64,000 bases of DNA, taken from JAHEKD01 sp965215945 (lineage in GTDB: Bacteria; Pseudomonadota; Gammaproteobacteria; Arenicellales; JAHEKD01). Shown here one piece after another: positions 17,660 to 26,091 of this stretch; the first letter of the stretch is position 1; the number at the start of each line of letters is the position of its first letter. Made by a program: the position numbers and the translations under genes. The stretch spans positions 1 through 64,000 of the forward strand of contig CBDCFC010000002.1 of NCBI GenBank assembly GCA_965215945.1, written 5' to 3'. The notes beneath the pieces are model-generated. The model ran no database searches. It was not told the DNA's origin and saw nothing but the letters and a program-made list of their open reading frames with translations.

Positions 17660-17689
17660 TTGACAGTATTGTGAGGCAGTTGGTATAAC
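17660..17689 (+). promoter_or_regulatory. sigma-70 promoter for hupB
   Basis: TTGACA at 17660-17665 and TATAAC at 17684-17689, with an 18-base spacer. It lies 66 bases before the hupB start, in a 264-base gap that otherwise shows nothing clear. Confidence 0.7.
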
Positions 17690-17755
17690 GATGCTGCGTT
17701 GCCATTAGTGGCTCGCAAAACCCTTTAAATTAATAAACAACAGAGGTAAATCCTT

Positions 17756-18028
17756 GTGAATAAATCTGAACTAATAGATAGCATTGCTGATAAAGCCGAT
17801 CTTTCAAAAGCCGATGCAGGAAGAGCTCTGGATGCTGCTGTAGATAGTATTGTCGGAGCGTTAAAAAAAGGCGACAGCGTAGGCGTTGTCGGCTTTGGAA
17901 CGTTTTCCGTTGGGCACCGTGCTGCACGCATGGGTCGTAACCCTCAAACCGGCCAAGCAATTCATATTAATGCCTCAAATGTGCCCAAATTTAAGGCTGG
18001 AAAAGCACTAAAGGATGCCGTAAACTAG
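17756..18028 (+). CDS. hupB: HU-beta DNA-binding protein
   Basis: A histone-like dimer that bends and packs DNA. The 90-residue protein has the HU/IHF arm signature GRNPQTGQAIHI and the ending VPKFKAGKALKDAVN. It starts MNKSELIDSIADKADLSKADA from GTG at 17756, with AGAGG upstream. The position downstream of lon is conserved in gammaproteobacteria. Confidence 0.96.
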   Translation: MNKSELIDSIADKADLSKADAGRALDAAVDSIVGALKKGDSVGVVGFGTFSVGHRAARMGRNPQTGQAIHINASNVPKFKAGKALKDAVN

Positions 18029-18042
18029 CGCCTCCTCGCGGG

Positions 18043-18118
18043 GGGTGCTTAGCTCAGCTGGGAGAGCGACGGCCTTACAAGCCGTAGGTCGCAGGTTCGA
18101 TCCCTGCAGCACCCACCA
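18043..18118 (+). tRNA. tRNA-Val (UAC)
   Basis: A 76-base cloverleaf, acceptor GGGTGCT with AGCACCC, anticodon loop CTTACAA (anticodon TAC), T-loop TTCGATC and encoded CCA. It begins 14 bases after hupB, so it is probably cotranscribed. Confidence 0.96.
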
Positions 18119-18141
18119 GAGCATTGTCTGCTAGAAAAGCG

Positions 18142-18218
18142 GGAGCGGTAGTTCAGTTGGTTAGAATACCGGCCTGTCACGCCGGGGGTCGCGGGTTCGA
18201 GTCCCGTCCGCTCCGCCA
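18142..18218 (+). tRNA. tRNA-Asp (GUC)
   Basis: A 77-base cloverleaf, acceptor GGAGCGG with CCGCTCC, anticodon loop CTGTCAC (anticodon GTC), T-loop TTCGAGT and encoded CCA. It is paired with tRNA-Val. Confidence 0.96.
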
Positions 18219-18254
18219 TTATTGAAGAAAACTCTTAGAGTTAAGGATGTTCAA

Positions 18255-18280
18255 GGCGAGGAGAAATCCTCGCCATTTTT
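18255..18280 (+). terminator. Rho-independent terminator after tRNA-Asp
   Basis: GGCGAGGA (18255-18262) pairs with TCCTCGCC (18267-18274) round a 4-base loop, followed by ATTTTT. It should end the hupB-tRNA transcript just before structured repeat copy 2. Confidence 0.85.
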
Positions 18281-18555
18281 ATTAGCGTTCGCGTAAGCGA
18301 CAGACAACTACGGGCTTGGCCGTGGATGACTGAGTGTATATAGATTGAACATCGCACTTGTAACGAGCGCGATGTTCATTGGAGCAGCCCGAAAGGGCTT
18401 ACGGTAAACACCCCGGGTTTAGCCAGATTTTAGTAAAAATATTGAGGTTCTGGCACAAGGCCGGGTTGTATTAATAATGTTTAAAGTTCCGGCACAAGGC
18501 CGGGTTGTATTGATAATGTTTAAGGCTCCGGCACAAGCCCGGGGGAATCTATTTG
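18279..18555 (+). repeat. Multi-hairpin structured repeat, copy 2 (downstream of tRNA-Asp)
   Basis: Shares both ends and the hairpin order with copy 1 at 11136-11296: TCGC-gtaa-GCGA, then CTACGG/CCGTGG, then GAACATCGC/GCGATGTTC with a 13-base loop of different sequence, then AGCCC-gaaa-GGGCT. The final hairpin is split by a tandem repeat, so this copy is about 116 bases longer. It fills nearly all the 346-base stretch between tRNA-Asp and ppiD and ends 9 bases before the ppiD start, so it may affect ppiD expression. Confidence 0.7.
18448..18540 (+). repeat. 39-bp tandem repeat, two full units and a partial third
   Basis: Units at 18448-18486 and 18487-18525 differ at few positions; a truncated unit follows from 18526. 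Each carries the hairpin CCGGC-acaag-GCCGG or a close variant. The repeat interrupts the last stem of structured repeat copy 2 and is absent from copy 1. Confidence 0.8.
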
Positions 18556-18564
18556 TGAAAAATT

Positions 18565-20478
18565 ATGCTATCGACAATACGAAATAAAGCTACCAGCTTA
18601 ATCTCTTATATTCTTATCGGGGCAATATGTTTATCATTTGCTCTGTGGGGAATCAATTCCTATTTTGAAGGAGCAGCCCAGGTAGACGTCGCCAGTGTCA
18701 ATGGTGATGAAATCACCTATGACTATTATCAGAACCAACTGCGTGCCCGACAGCAACAAATGCGGCAGATGTTCCAGAATAATCTACCGGAAGGTTATTT
18801 TGAAACCCCGGCTTTTAAACGCCAAACTGTTGAGCAGATGGTCAATGAAGTATTACTTAATCAAATTATTGAGGATCGACGTTATACTCTCAACGATGGG
18901 GATCTGGCGATAAGAATTAAAGCCAATCAGGCCTTTCACACCGATGGTGAATTTGATGATGAGCGCTATCGTCGATTGTTGGCAAGTAACAATTGGACAG
19001 TGCAAACTTTTGAGAATTCTCAGCGTAGTCAAGGTGCTTTTGATTTGATTGAGCAGGCCTTAAGCAGCAGCTATCAAATTGATGATCAAGAACTAAACGA
19101 TATTCTCAAGTTGCAAAAACAAAAACGCTATGCTGAGTATTTCATTGTTGAGACCAACAAGTTTGAACCTAGAATCACAGATGAAGAGATTCAAAAGCAA
19201 TATGAAGACTTTGCTGATTTGTATAAAACCCAAGAGCAAATGAAAATAGATTATGTCGAACTTTCTGCTGAGCAACTGGTTGATGAACAGCCTTTGGAAG
19301 ATGATGAAATCGCAACTTATTTTGAGGAAAATAAAACTGGTTTTTCCAAGCCGGAGGTGAGAAAAGCTAGCCATATTTTAATAAAGCCGGTGGATGATAG
19401 TGCTGAAGCCGATCAAAAAGCATTGCGGCGGGCTGCGGATATATTAGAGAATATAAATGCTGGCGAAGATTTTGCGGAATTAGCCAAGCAGAACTCAGAT
19501 GATAAAGGCTCGGCTAACAATGGCGGCGATTTGGGTATCATCACTCCCGGGGTTATGGTGAAACCATTTGAAGAGGCGGTGTTTGCATTGCAGCAAGATC
19601 AAATCAGTGATCCTGTTAAATCTGAATTTGGTTACCACATCATAAAGCTGACAGAATTTACCCCAGAACAAATTCCGCCCTTAGAAGAGCTTAAGACCGA
19701 GATTGAAGAAAAGATTAAAAATGATCGGGCGGTGGAATTATTTGTTGAACAAGCTGAAACGTTTAAAAATTTGGTTTTTGAGTCACCCGAAAGTTTACAG
19801 CCAATCGCAGATGAATTGGGGTTGGAGATCGAAGAATCTGACTGGTTTACACGTTCTAACGGTGCAGGCGTGGCAAATGATGCAAATGTAAGGAATATGG
19901 CATTTAGTGATGTTGTCTTGCAGGATAATCTCAATGGTGATGCGGTCGAAGTTGGCGAAAACAAGCTCATCGCATTACGAAAAAATGATTACAAACCCTC
20001 TGAAGCCAAACCACTCGATCAGGTTAAGAGTCAAATAGAAATCTTGTTGAAAGGCCGTAAAGCTAAGGAAATGGCGGATCAAAAGGGTGAAGAATTATTG
20101 GCTCAACTGAAAGATGGATCATTAAAGCTAGAAGACATGGTTAAAGCACAAGAATATTCTTTGATTGATTTGGCTGAAACACGAGACGGGGCCCAGGCTG
20201 GTAGTGAACAGACCATTAGTCAAGCGGTATTTGAACAACCTAGGCCAAAAGATAATGAGCCTGTTTTCGGCGGTGTTAGCCTGGGTGAAGGTTATGCGGT
20301 TTATAGGCTCACTAAAGTTGAAGATATTAACGATACAGCGCTAGAGAAAATTGCCGAACAGGATCGCGCCGCATTAGCTTCAAATATGGAGCATCGTTTC
20401 GGTAGTGAGACGGCAAACAGTATCCTTGCATCACTGCGTGAACAAGCTGACATACAAATTTTTGAAGAAAACCTTTAG
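18565..20478 (+). CDS. ppiD: PpiD periplasmic folding factor (SurA/PpiC-type)
   Basis: A membrane-anchored chaperone near the Sec exit site. The 637-residue protein has a short cytoplasmic start, one membrane segment at about 12-30 (LISYILIGAICLSFALWGI), a SurA_N-type region, and a parvulin domain at about 265-360 with KASHILIK, SDDKGSANNGGDLG and SEFGYHIIKL. A second, degenerate rotamase-like region follows. Length and position after hupB and the tRNAs match ppiD. Its stop overlaps the end of fabI by 4 bases, tail to tail. Confidence 0.93.
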   Translation: MLSTIRNKATSLISYILIGAICLSFALWGINSYFEGAAQVDVASVNGDEITYDYYQNQLRARQQQMRQMFQNNLPEGYFETPAFKRQTVEQMVNEVLLNQIIEDRRYTLNDGDLAIRIKANQAFHTDGEFDDERYRRLLASNNWTVQTFENSQRSQGAFDLIEQALSSSYQIDDQELNDILKLQKQKRYAEYFIVETNKFEPRITDEEIQKQYEDFADLYKTQEQMKIDYVELSAEQLVDEQPLEDDEIATYFEENKTGFSKPEVRKASHILIKPVDDSAEADQKALRRAADILENINAGEDFAELAKQNSDDKGSANNGGDLGIITPGVMVKPFEEAVFALQQDQISDPVKSEFGYHIIKLTEFTPEQIPPLEELKTEIEEKIKNDRAVELFVEQAETFKNLVFESPESLQPIADELGLEIEESDWFTRSNGAGVANDANVRNMAFSDVVLQDNLNGDAVEVGENKLIALRKNDYKPSEAKPLDQVKSQIEILLKGRKAKEMADQKGEELLAQLKDGSLKLEDMVKAQEYSLIDLAETRDGAQAGSEQTISQAVFEQPRPKDNEPVFGGVSLGEGYAVYRLTKVEDINDTALEKIAEQDRAALASNMEHRFGSETANSILASLREQADIQIFEENL

Positions 20479-21275
20479 TCCATCGCTTGCAATACTTGAG
20501 CACTTAGACCAACAGTATTAAAGCCGGCATCAACATAGAGTATTTCGCCGGTTATTCCAGAAGCCAAATCTGAACAAAGGAATGCGGAGGCATTGCCGAC
20601 TTCTTCAATGGTGACATTACGCCCTAGTGGTACTACTTTTTCATTGTGACTGAGCATTTTTCTAAAACTGCCTATTCCTGAAGCAGCTAATGTGCGAATA
20701 GGGCCGGCTGAAACGGCGTTGACACGAATTCCTTGCGGCCCTAGGGATTGAGCCAGATAACGAACATTGGCCTCAAGGCTGGCTTTTGCCAAACCCATTA
20801 CATTGTAGCCAGGCATTGACCTGACAGCACCAATATAGGTCAGCGTTAATAAAGAACCATTTCGACCTTCCATAAGTGGACGGCCGTGTTTGGCTAAGGC
20901 AGCGAAACTGTAGGAACTAATCTCATGGGCGATATTGAAGCCTTCTCGTGTTACTGCATCAACGAACATTCCTTCAAGTTCCTCTCGTGGGGCAAAAGCA
21001 GCGGAGTGCACAATTGTATCGATATATCCCCATTTTTGACTTAAGGAAGAAAAAACATCACTAATTTGTTGCTCATCGCCCAGATCACAAGGCAAAGAAA
21101 TATCGGAATCGAGTTCGGCGGCGAATTTTTCTACCCGTCCCTGAAGCTTTTCATTCTGATAAGTGAAGGCAAGTTCTGCACCTTCTCGGTGCATGGCTTG
21201 AGAAATACCCCAGGCAATCGATTTATTACTGGCAACACCAACAATAAGCGCTTTTTTGTTTTGTAGAAATCCCAT
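20475..21275 (-). CDS. fabI: Enoyl-ACP reductase (NADH) FabI
   Basis: Catalyses the last reduction of each fatty acid elongation cycle. The 266-residue SDR protein begins MGFLQNKKALIVGVASNKSI, with NAD-binding features typical of FabI. It has VHSAAFAPREEL and the catalytic Tyr-x6-Lys in GYNVMGLAKASLEANVRYLA. The C-terminus SGITGEILYVDAGFNTVG is typical. It is the triclosan/isoniazid target family. It converges with ppiD. Confidence 0.97.
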   Translation of the reverse strand: MGFLQNKKALIVGVASNKSIAWGISQAMHREGAELAFTYQNEKLQGRVEKFAAELDSDISLPCDLGDEQQISDVFSSLSQKWGYIDTIVHSAAFAPREELEGMFVDAVTREGFNIAHEISSYSFAALAKHGRPLMEGRNGSLLTLTYIGAVRSMPGYNVMGLAKASLEANVRYLAQSLGPQGIRVNAVSAGPIRTLAASGIGSFRKMLSHNEKVVPLGRNVTIEEVGNASAFLCSDLASGITGEILYVDAGFNTVGLSAQVLQAMD

Positions 21276-21344
21276 TTGATAGTCCTTGTGAAAATGTATT
21301 TCGCGGCTATGATAGCACTAATTTAGTAAACAAATATCTTGTTG

Positions 21345-22064
21345 ATGACCTGTGCTTCTAACAAATTAGCTTTTGTCAAAGCACCTTTGCCGGATTTTAT
21401 AACTGACTGGGCAAAGCAGATGAATATTGAATTAATCCCAAGTCGCCAACAAGAAATCTATGAGTTAATTTTCGAAAATGAAAAATTGCAATTAAATTGG
21501 TTAGGAAAAGAAAACTTTTTGCCCTTATTTGCAGAACCTCCACAAATACATCGAATAATGTCGACTAATCTGTTATCCAAAGCGATAGGGAAAAAAACGC
21601 AGGTTGTTCATGATATGACAGCAGGATTAGGGTTGGATGCCATGACTTTGGCAGCCATGGGAAAAACAGTTCATTGCTTTGAGCGTTGTGCACCGATCGC
21701 CTTGCTTTGTTTTGATGGCATAAGACGAAGTCCCGCAGTAATGAAGGATAGGATAAAACTCAATTTTGTCGACAGCCTTGAGTGGCTGCGAGATACCCAT
21801 TCAGATTTTGATGCTGTCTATATTGATGCGATGTTTGCTCATAGAAAAAAAACGGCTAAATCTGCAAAGGCCATGCAAATTGTAAGAGCGTTGGCCGGTG
21901 ATGATGATGATGCGCAAATTTTGTTTAATCTGGCGTTAAATGCGAGAGCAAAACGGGTAGTGATAAAACATACAGATACCGCTGCAGTCTTTAAGGATAA
22001 TCCACCAGCCCAATATCAAGGAAAGACAGTACGTTTTGATGTCTATATACCCATTAAACAATGA
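21345..22064 (+). CDS. rsmJ: RsmJ 16S rRNA (guanine-N2) methyltransferase
   Basis: Methylates G1516 of 16S rRNA in E. coli. The 239-residue protein has the SAM-binding loop HDMTAGLGLDAMTLAAMG and FERCAPIALLCFDGI, with VYIDAMFAHRKKTAKSAKAM, all typical of RsmJ (YhiQ). ATG at 21345 is chosen; TTG codons lie just upstream at 21339 and 21342. Its stop overlaps the start of rsmE by 4 bases, so the two rRNA methylases form one unit. Confidence 0.9.
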   Translation: MTCASNKLAFVKAPLPDFITDWAKQMNIELIPSRQQEIYELIFENEKLQLNWLGKENFLPLFAEPPQIHRIMSTNLLSKAIGKKTQVVHDMTAGLGLDAMTLAAMGKTVHCFERCAPIALLCFDGIRRSPAVMKDRIKLNFVDSLEWLRDTHSDFDAVYIDAMFAHRKKTAKSAKAMQIVRALAGDDDDAQILFNLALNARAKRVVIKHTDTAAVFKDNPPAQYQGKTVRFDVYIPIKQ

Positions 22065-22777
22065 ACAATTTTTACTATATATCACTTAGTTTGGATCCCG
22101 AGATTGTCGAGGTCGATGGTAAAGAAGCCAGGCATATGATTGGAGCCAGGCGTTTGAAAGCCGGTGATGAGGTGACTTTATTTAACGGTAAAGGTTTAAT
22201 CGGTTATGGACAGATTAAATCTGTAACTACAAAGGTGGTCTCCATTGTAGTCAGTCAAGTTAAGCAAACTACTTTGCCGAACCCGCGAATCGTTTTGGCT
22301 AGTGCTCTTCCTAAAGGTGATCGTGCGAATATCATGCTAGATATGGCAACTCAACTCGGAATGACTGATTTTGTTCCGCTAGACTGTGAGCGTAGTATCA
22401 TAACCAGCATTGAAAATAAATTAGAAAGATATAAACGTATTTGTATTAATGCATGCAAACAAAGTCAACGTTACTATTTACCTGAAATTCATTCGGCTAT
22501 GACCCCAAGACAATTAATCGAACAAAATGTCTGGACTAATAAGAAATTCTTTTTAGCTGATCCTGATGCGATTAGTAAAGATGAAATTCTAGTTGCTGCG
22601 ACAAAATCCCAAGCCATTATATTAATAGTTGGTCCTGAGGGAGGTTTTTCTGAACCTGAACAAAAACTCTTTGATCGACAACAGATCAAAAGGATTAAAT
22701 TAAGTCCTGCGATACTGAGGATCGAGACAGCTTGTGTTAGTTTATTAGCAAAAATTAATCATCGACAAATCGCTTGA
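22061..22777 (+). CDS. rsmE: RsmE 16S rRNA (uracil-1498-N3) methyltransferase
   Basis: A SPOUT-fold methyltransferase. The 238-residue protein has an N-terminal PUA-like part (EARHMIGARRLKAGDEVTLF) and the knotted C-terminal part with CKQSQRYYLPEI, LIVGPEGGFSEPEQKLF and LSPAILRIETACVSLLAKI. These match RsmE closely. It is coupled to rsmJ by the ATGA overlap. Confidence 0.95.
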   Translation: MNNFYYISLSLDPEIVEVDGKEARHMIGARRLKAGDEVTLFNGKGLIGYGQIKSVTTKVVSIVVSQVKQTTLPNPRIVLASALPKGDRANIMLDMATQLGMTDFVPLDCERSIITSIENKLERYKRICINACKQSQRYYLPEIHSAMTPRQLIEQNVWTNKKFFLADPDAISKDEILVAATKSQAIILIVGPEGGFSEPEQKLFDRQQIKRIKLSPAILRIETACVSLLAKINHRQIA

Positions 22778-22977
22778 AACGGCTTAACATTAGTAAAAGG
22801 TACAAATGAAACAATACGTTTCGATATCATAAAAAATTTTAACCAAAGGAAGATAAATATCTATTTTGATTGCAATTCAAATAGAACGGTAAGTTATTAA
22901 TTTTAAAAGTTAATTTTTCTTTTATTATTTTGATTTTTGGCTTAAATTATTTTAATAACAAATTGTAGTAGTTGATA

Positions 22978-23005
22978 TTGACAACCAAGATTAAGAACAT
23001 AAGAT
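22978..23005 (+). promoter_or_regulatory. sigma-70 promoter for the TetR-family gene
   Basis: TTGACA at 22978-22983 and TAAGAT at 23000-23005, with a 16-base spacer, 31 bases before the start at 23036. The rest of the 258-base gap is AT-rich and shows no other clear signal. Confidence 0.55.
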
Positions 23006-23035
23006 GTTAAAGTTTATTGAATCTTAAGGCGTGAA

Positions 23036-23623
23036 ATGGCGAGAAAGAGTGTAAAGATACAAAGGAGCAAAGAAATCATCGATGCATTTGAACGATGTAT
23101 TTCCAAATGGGGTTTAGATGGTGCCTCTCTTGAGAGAATTGCAACTGAATCTGGTATCAAGCGCCCAGCTTTGAGGCACTTTATCGGTAACAGAGATGAA
23201 TTAATCATTGCCTTGGTTAAATCCATGGTGGCTGAGTACAAGTTTACCCAGGCTTCCATGACCAAGATATTGCGCAAAGCGGATCGTGGTCCGGATGAAA
23301 TGATATCCATGTTATTGTTTCAGTCAGATCTAACTTCACCTACCCGCATACTTGTGTTGATGAACTTGTATGCAGCAGCGCCCAGATACCCAAAAGTACA
23401 AAAAGAGTTGCGCGACTGGTACAAAAATTATGTTTCATGGACTGCTGATCGTTTGCTTGAATTTAAACCTAAAGCAGATAAACAGTTAGTTAAAACAGTT
23501 GCTTCCGGCTTGATAGGTATTGCATTTAACTATGCGTCTTTGTCTCCCCTCGACTTAGATGATGCCCATCTTGAACAAGCTTCTGATGCCTGCCGAACCT
23601 TAATAGGCTTATTGGGTAAATAA
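23036..23623 (+). CDS. TetR/AcrR-family transcriptional regulator
   Basis: The 195-residue protein has a TetR helix-turn-helix at about 10-55 (IIDAFERCISKWGLDGASLE, then RIATESGIKRPALRHFIGNR). The variable C-terminal ligand domain gives no substrate hint. It is monocistronic with its own promoter. The following genes encode a stress protein and a sodium symporter, but no shared operator was seen, so a target cannot be named. Confidence 0.85.
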   Translation: MARKSVKIQRSKEIIDAFERCISKWGLDGASLERIATESGIKRPALRHFIGNRDELIIALVKSMVAEYKFTQASMTKILRKADRGPDEMISMLLFQSDLTSPTRILVLMNLYAAAPRYPKVQKELRDWYKNYVSWTADRLLEFKPKADKQLVKTVASGLIGIAFNYASLSPLDLDDAHLEQASDACRTLIGLLGK

Positions 23624-23876
23624 CAAAATCCGCATATTAAGCGCCTATATCTATGGCGCTAATTCCTTGTGTAACATATTGTTCTATATGTAGTTTTTAG
23701 TGGCTATGATGATTTGGCGCTAATAATAGCCAGTATTTTAAGTAGGTTGGCACAAGCCGCTAGCGATGGTTGCACCTATAAATGGCCGCGTAAAGTCTTT
23801 AAATTAGAGCGCAGATTAAATAATGTTAATCTGATGATGGTTTTATTCTTTTAAAACTAAGCAAAGGAGACAGTTT

Positions 23877-24311
23877 ATGAGTAATAATATTCTAGTTGCA
23901 TTGGATGGCAGTGAATGTGGACAGAGGGCTTTGGATGCCGCAGTTAATCATGCGAAATTGACCAATTCAAATTTAATTTTAACTTATGTAATTGATTGGT
24001 CACCTTATACGTTCAATACCCCAGAGGAAAATGAGGAGCGCCACAAGCGCCGTGAATCTGAAATTCAACGTGCGAATGACAAAGTGCTTAACCCCCAGGC
24101 TGAGGCCTTGAAAGATTCGGGCTTAGACATAAAGACGGTCGTTAGACACGGCAAAATTGCCGAGACATTGGTAGATTTAACGAAGGAGCACGATATTTCA
24201 CAGATCTATATTGGTAAAATTGGTGAGTCACGGCTGCATTCAATGATATTTGGCAGTGTCACGGCAGCGTTGGTCCAAGCCTCAAAAGTACCAGTAACTG
24301 TAGTCCCATGA
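23877..24311 (+). CDS. Universal stress protein (UspA family)
   Basis: The 144-residue single Usp domain begins NNILVALDGSECGQRALDAA and ends with the ATP-binding pattern G-2x-G-9x-G-S in GKIGESRLHSMIFGSV, followed by VPVTVVP. This places it in the ATP-binding subgroup. AAGGAGACAG precedes the start. The symporter gene follows after 46 bases and may be cotranscribed. Confidence 0.92.
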   Translation: MSNNILVALDGSECGQRALDAAVNHAKLTNSNLILTYVIDWSPYTFNTPEENEERHKRRESEIQRANDKVLNPQAEALKDSGLDIKTVVRHGKIAETLVDLTKEHDISQIYIGKIGESRLHSMIFGSVTAALVQASKVPVTVVP

Positions 24312-24357
24312 ATCCATTTTATTTCCTGACTTAATCAAATCTGAAGAGGAGAAACCT

Positions 24358-25872
24358 ATGAGTCGTTTATTTTTAGCTTTTAATTTAATGCTCATCTCGC
24401 TTGCAAATGCCCATGCAAGCATTGACGAGGCAATTAACAGTGCAACGGCACCGATTGCAGAATTAATTGGAAAAATCGTGTTTTTCAAAATTCCTATTGG
24501 TGAAGCAAGCTTGCCGGTTGTGGTACTTTGGCTGGTAGTAGGTGCGATTTTCTTTACCATTTACATGGGCTTTATCAATCTGCGTGGGTTTAAACATGCA
24601 ATTGAGCTGGTTAGGGGAGATTATGCTGATCCAAACAGTCATGGTGAGGTCTCACATTTCCAAGCATTGGCAACGGCGGTTTCAGGTACTGTTGGTATCG
24701 GTAATATTGGTGGCGTTGCGGTTGCGGTAACAGTCGGTGGTCCTGGGGCTACATTTTGGCTAATTATTGCGGGTTTTCTGGGTATGTCGACGAAATTTGT
24801 AGAATGTACCTTGGGGGTTAAATACCGGGAAGAATTTGAAGACGGTCACGTTTCCGGGGGGCCGATGTATTATCTAAGGAAAGGTTTTACAGATCGCGGT
24901 ATGGAAGGCTTCGGTAAGTTTATGGGAACGTTTTATGCGATCGGTATTTTTATCGGTGCACTAGGTATTGGCAACATGTTCCAGTCGAATCAGGCCTATG
25001 TACAAATGAACACGGTGACTAATGGAGCGCTTGACGGCTACGGTTGGTTGTTCGGTCTAATCATGGCAGCGGTTGTTTTTATTGTAATTGTTGGTGGTAT
25101 TAAATCGATTGCTAAGGTGACAGAAAAAATAGTACCTTTTATGGCTATTCTTTACCTTTTCTTTGCTCTGATCGTCATTTTTATGAATGTAGGTGCGATT
25201 CCTCAGGCAATAGCAAATATATTTTCAGGTGCCTTTACCGGTGAAGGTGTGGCCGGCGGTGCACTGGGAGCGATGATTATCGGCTTCCAACGAGCCGTGT
25301 TCTCAAATGAAGCGGGTATTGGCTCTGCCTCAATTGCCCACTCGGCAGTAAAAACTGACGAGCCTATCACGGAAGGTGTGGTGTCATTACTTGAGCCTTT
25401 TATCGATACTATCATTATCTGTACAATTACAGCGTTAGTGATCGGTACTGCACAGGTTGCAGACCCCGGGTTCGCTGGTGACGCGCAAGGTGTGGCCATG
25501 ACTTCAGCTGCCTTTGAACGCAAAATCTCCTGGTTTCCTTACCCACTGGCTTTTGCGGCGTTGTTGTTTGCATTTTCAACCATGATCTCCTGGTCATATT
25601 ATGGTCTGAAAGGCTGGACTTATATGTTTGGCGAAAGTGAAAAGGGTCAGACAGTTTACAAAATTCTGTTTTGTGCATTTGTGGCCCTGGGTTGTGTAGT
25701 ACAACTTGGTCCAATCCTTGAAATTTCTGATGCGTTGGTATTCTTGATTTGTGTGCCAAATATTCTTGGCCTGTATTTCCTGGCGCCAATTGTTAAACGT
25801 GAAATGGAGTCTTATTTCTCACGTATTAAAAGTGGCGAAATTAAGAACTTTCGCAAGGCACAAGCTCAATAA
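24358..25872 (+). CDS. Alanine/glycine:cation symporter (AGCS family)
   Basis: A sodium-coupled amino acid carrier of the inner membrane. The 504-residue protein has the AGCS hallmarks FQALATAVSGTVGIGNIGGV, GGPGATFWL, KFVECTLGVKYR, GGPMYYLRKG and FSNEAGIGSASIAHSA, with about ten hydrophobic segments. The start resembles a signal sequence (LANAHA), as in other members. GAGGAG lies upstream. It is probably expressed with the Usp gene. Confidence 0.93.
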   Translation: MSRLFLAFNLMLISLANAHASIDEAINSATAPIAELIGKIVFFKIPIGEASLPVVVLWLVVGAIFFTIYMGFINLRGFKHAIELVRGDYADPNSHGEVSHFQALATAVSGTVGIGNIGGVAVAVTVGGPGATFWLIIAGFLGMSTKFVECTLGVKYREEFEDGHVSGGPMYYLRKGFTDRGMEGFGKFMGTFYAIGIFIGALGIGNMFQSNQAYVQMNTVTNGALDGYGWLFGLIMAAVVFIVIVGGIKSIAKVTEKIVPFMAILYLFFALIVIFMNVGAIPQAIANIFSGAFTGEGVAGGALGAMIIGFQRAVFSNEAGIGSASIAHSAVKTDEPITEGVVSLLEPFIDTIIICTITALVIGTAQVADPGFAGDAQGVAMTSAAFERKISWFPYPLAFAALLFAFSTMISWSYYGLKGWTYMFGESEKGQTVYKILFCAFVALGCVVQLGPILEISDALVFLICVPNILGLYFLAPIVKREMESYFSRIKSGEIKNFRKAQAQ

Positions 25873-25932
25873 ATCCGTCGTAGAGTGCAATGCCAGTTGG
25901 TTATTGCACCCTACATCTGACCAGGCACCGTT

Positions 25933-26067
25933 CCCCGGCTTTATGCCGGGGTCTGCATAACAAAGACAGGAGTCGGATCAAGGAGATCCCGCAACAAGTG
26001 CGGGAAATGTGGGTTTTTAATCCCAGAACAATTAGGGAATATAGAATTCCTCCCCTCCAGGGGAGGA
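25933..26067. repeat. Palindromic intergenic repeats between symporter gene and valS
   Basis: Three hairpins lie in the 219-base convergent gap: CCCCGGC-tttat-GCCGGGG (25933-25951), TCCCGC with GCGGGA (25987-26005), and TCCTCCCCT-cc-AGGGGAGGA (26048-26067). ATCAAGGAGATCCCG at 25977-25991 is identical to 8145-8159. They look like REP-type elements and could also act as a two-way transcription end. Confidence 0.6.
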
Positions 26068-26091
26068 TAGGTCGGGTTCTTAGCAATCATT

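Noticed and set aside
18448..18540. Possible small CRISPR array
   Set aside because: The units are direct tandem copies with no unique spacers and there are no cas genes nearby.
23646..23675. Terminator after the TetR-family gene (AGCGCC/GGCGCT)
   Set aside because: The stem is short and no T-run follows, so it is not supported as a rho-independent terminator.
23747..23765. TTGGCAC resembling a sigma-54 -24 element before the universal stress gene
   Set aside because: No GC lies at the required 12-base distance, so the -12 element is missing.
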